Position numbers and translations under genes: made by a program
In this document: positions 4,884 to 5,322 of the stretch, in pieces
How positions within the stretch are numbered: the first letter of the stretch is position 1
Layout: each line of letters starts with the position of its first letter
NCBI GenBank assembly: GCA_028868335.1
Contig: JAGWUU010000215.1
Span: forward strand, 1-5,322
DNA length: 5,322 nt
Origin: Sphingomonadales bacterium
GTDB taxonomy: Bacteria; Pseudomonadota; Alphaproteobacteria; Sphingomonadales; Sphingomonadaceae
Direction: 5' to 3'
The notes under the pieces: model-generated
Databases searched by the model: none
What the model was told of the DNA's origin: nothing
What the model saw: only the letters and a program-made list of their open reading frames with translations

Positions 4884-5081
4884 CGTTCAAATCCCTTTCC
4901 CGGGTGACCCTAGCGCAATCGCGCTTGAAGGCCGACAAAAAATTCTTTGCTGCGATGCACGATTTTAGATTGCAACTTAAAACCTATCATGTTAGGTAGC
5001 AATTAGCAATGCAAATCGACAGTTTCCTCCCTCCCAGGACCGCCGATCCCTGCGTGCCGGACATGAATAAGGGGAAAACCT
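4884..5081. promoter_or_regulatory. Divergent control region between the HxlR and CC_3452-type genes
   Basis: This 198-base spacer carries the control signals of both genes. Hexamers are weak: on the plus strand TTGCAA (4970-4975) lies 17 bases before TAGGTA (4993-4998), and TATCAT (4985-4990) resembles a -10 without a -35. On the minus strand TTGCAT (5014-5009) lies 17 bases before CATGAT (4991-4986). All of them fall on the dyad at 4969-5010, so a protein bound there would block or shape both promoters. A further small dyad, AGCGC / GCGCT (4912-4916 and 4921-4925), would be in the HxlR leader. Confidence 0.5.
4969..5010. promoter_or_regulatory. Nested dyad operator candidate between HxlR and the CC_3452-type gene
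   Basis: The core ACCTATCATGTTAGGT (4982-4997) is symmetric at 14 of 16 bases. Outer half-sites ATTGC (4969-4973) and GCAAT (5006-5010) are perfectly mirrored about the same centre (4989.5), each 8 bases from the core. A further GCAAT lies at 4999-5003. This is consistent with two dimers, or one dimer with extended contacts, of a regulator such as the adjacent HxlR protein. Confidence 0.5.
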
Positions 5082-5322
5082 ATGCTTACTCAGACTTACA
5101 GCCCGCTTCCGCGCATTCTGCTTGCCGCCGGTCTGGCCATGGCCGGAACGATCGCCAGCTTCGGCATTACCGTCGCTCCCGCACGTGCTGGCACCTCGGC
5201 CTATTCCGCAACGCTTGCCGCTGGTCTTGAGGCTCCCGCCCGCAAGGTCGTCAATGGAGTGCTGTGGAACTGCAACGGCAGCAATTGCGCCGGCCCGGTC
5301 GATGGCGCTCGCGCGGTCAATA
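5082..5322 (+). CDS. Secreted CC_3452 family protein, 5' part (cut off by the right edge)
   Basis: The first 80 residues are present and the frame is open at the right edge. MLTQTYSPLPRILLAAGLAM begins a Sec signal peptide ending VAPARA, likely cleaved after Ala36. The mature start, TSAYSATLAAGLEAPARKVV, followed by NGVLWNCNGSNCAGPVDGAR with a close cysteine pair (64 and 69), matches what I recall of the CC_3452 family. These are small exported proteins of sphingomonads and caulobacters of unknown function; family members are usually about 100-120 residues, so roughly a third may lie outside the window. The ATG at 5082 has AAGGGG (5069-5074) 7 bases upstream. An ATG at 5063 is out of frame. 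It is divergent from the HxlR gene and is a probable target of it. Confidence 0.8.
   Translation, partial: MLTQTYSPLPRILLAAGLAMAGTIASFGITVAPARAGTSAYSATLAAGLEAPARKVVNGVLWNCNGSNCAGPVDGARAVN

Noticed and set aside
4386..4907. Open 173-codon plus-strand frame opposite the HxlR gene
   Set aside because: It mirrors the HxlR coding frame; the minus-strand product matches a known family end to end.
5009..5230. Open 73-codon plus-strand frame overlapping the CC_3452-type start
   Set aside because: It lacks a Shine-Dalgarno sequence and reads through the signal peptide region in a different frame to give an Arg/His/Cys-rich product; the frame from 5082 has a ribosome site, signal peptide and family match.

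Overview
The window is high-GC DNA with compact genes. It reads as chromosome of an alphaproteobacterium, most likely a member of the Sphingomonadales (Novosphingobium, Erythrobacter or Sphingopyxis-like). This rests on recalled family resemblance only: a CC_3452-type secreted protein, a short WYL-like protein, a COG3904-like periplasmic ClpP-fold protein and a YifB/ComM protein with a TTG start. No database search was possible.

Layout. (1) Positions 1-53, minus strand: the first 17 codons of rpmH (ribosomal protein L34), running off the left edge. Its presumed leader holds a GC-rich hairpin followed by a T-rich run. (2) 194-877, minus: an exported protein with ClpP/crotonase-fold motifs (COG3904-like). 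(3) 878-1021: a divergent intergenic region with several overlapping dyads. (4) 1022-2530, plus: a complete comM/yifB AAA+ ATPase (Mg-chelatase-like helicase of natural transformation), with a strong hairpin across its stop codon. (5) 2558-3679, minus: a secreted six-bladed beta-propeller protein of the ScyD/ScyE type, convergent with comM. (6) 3680-3967: non-coding, with a perfect TTGACA box and three stem-loops that would form a long structured leader for the propeller gene. (7) 3968-4288, minus: a 106-residue WYL-like protein with an apparently leaderless promoter carrying two perfect dyads. (8) 4368-4883, minus: an HxlR-type winged-helix regulator with a C-terminal extension. (9) 4884-5081: a divergent control region with nested dyad symmetry. 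(10) 5082 to the right edge, plus: the start of a secreted CC_3452-type protein.

How the genes relate. Most are ordinary accessory or housekeeping genes that do not form one pathway. The part with the most structure is 3968-5322. There an HxlR regulator is divergent from a small secreted protein across a symmetric operator-like region, and is followed on its own strand by a WYL-like gene with a promoter full of palindromes. The heptamer TTGCAAC occurs in both control regions, which hints at shared regulation. I see no mobile element, CRISPR array, tRNA, rRNA or defence island, and no clear sign of an undescribed multi-gene system. The novelty here is regulatory rather than enzymatic.
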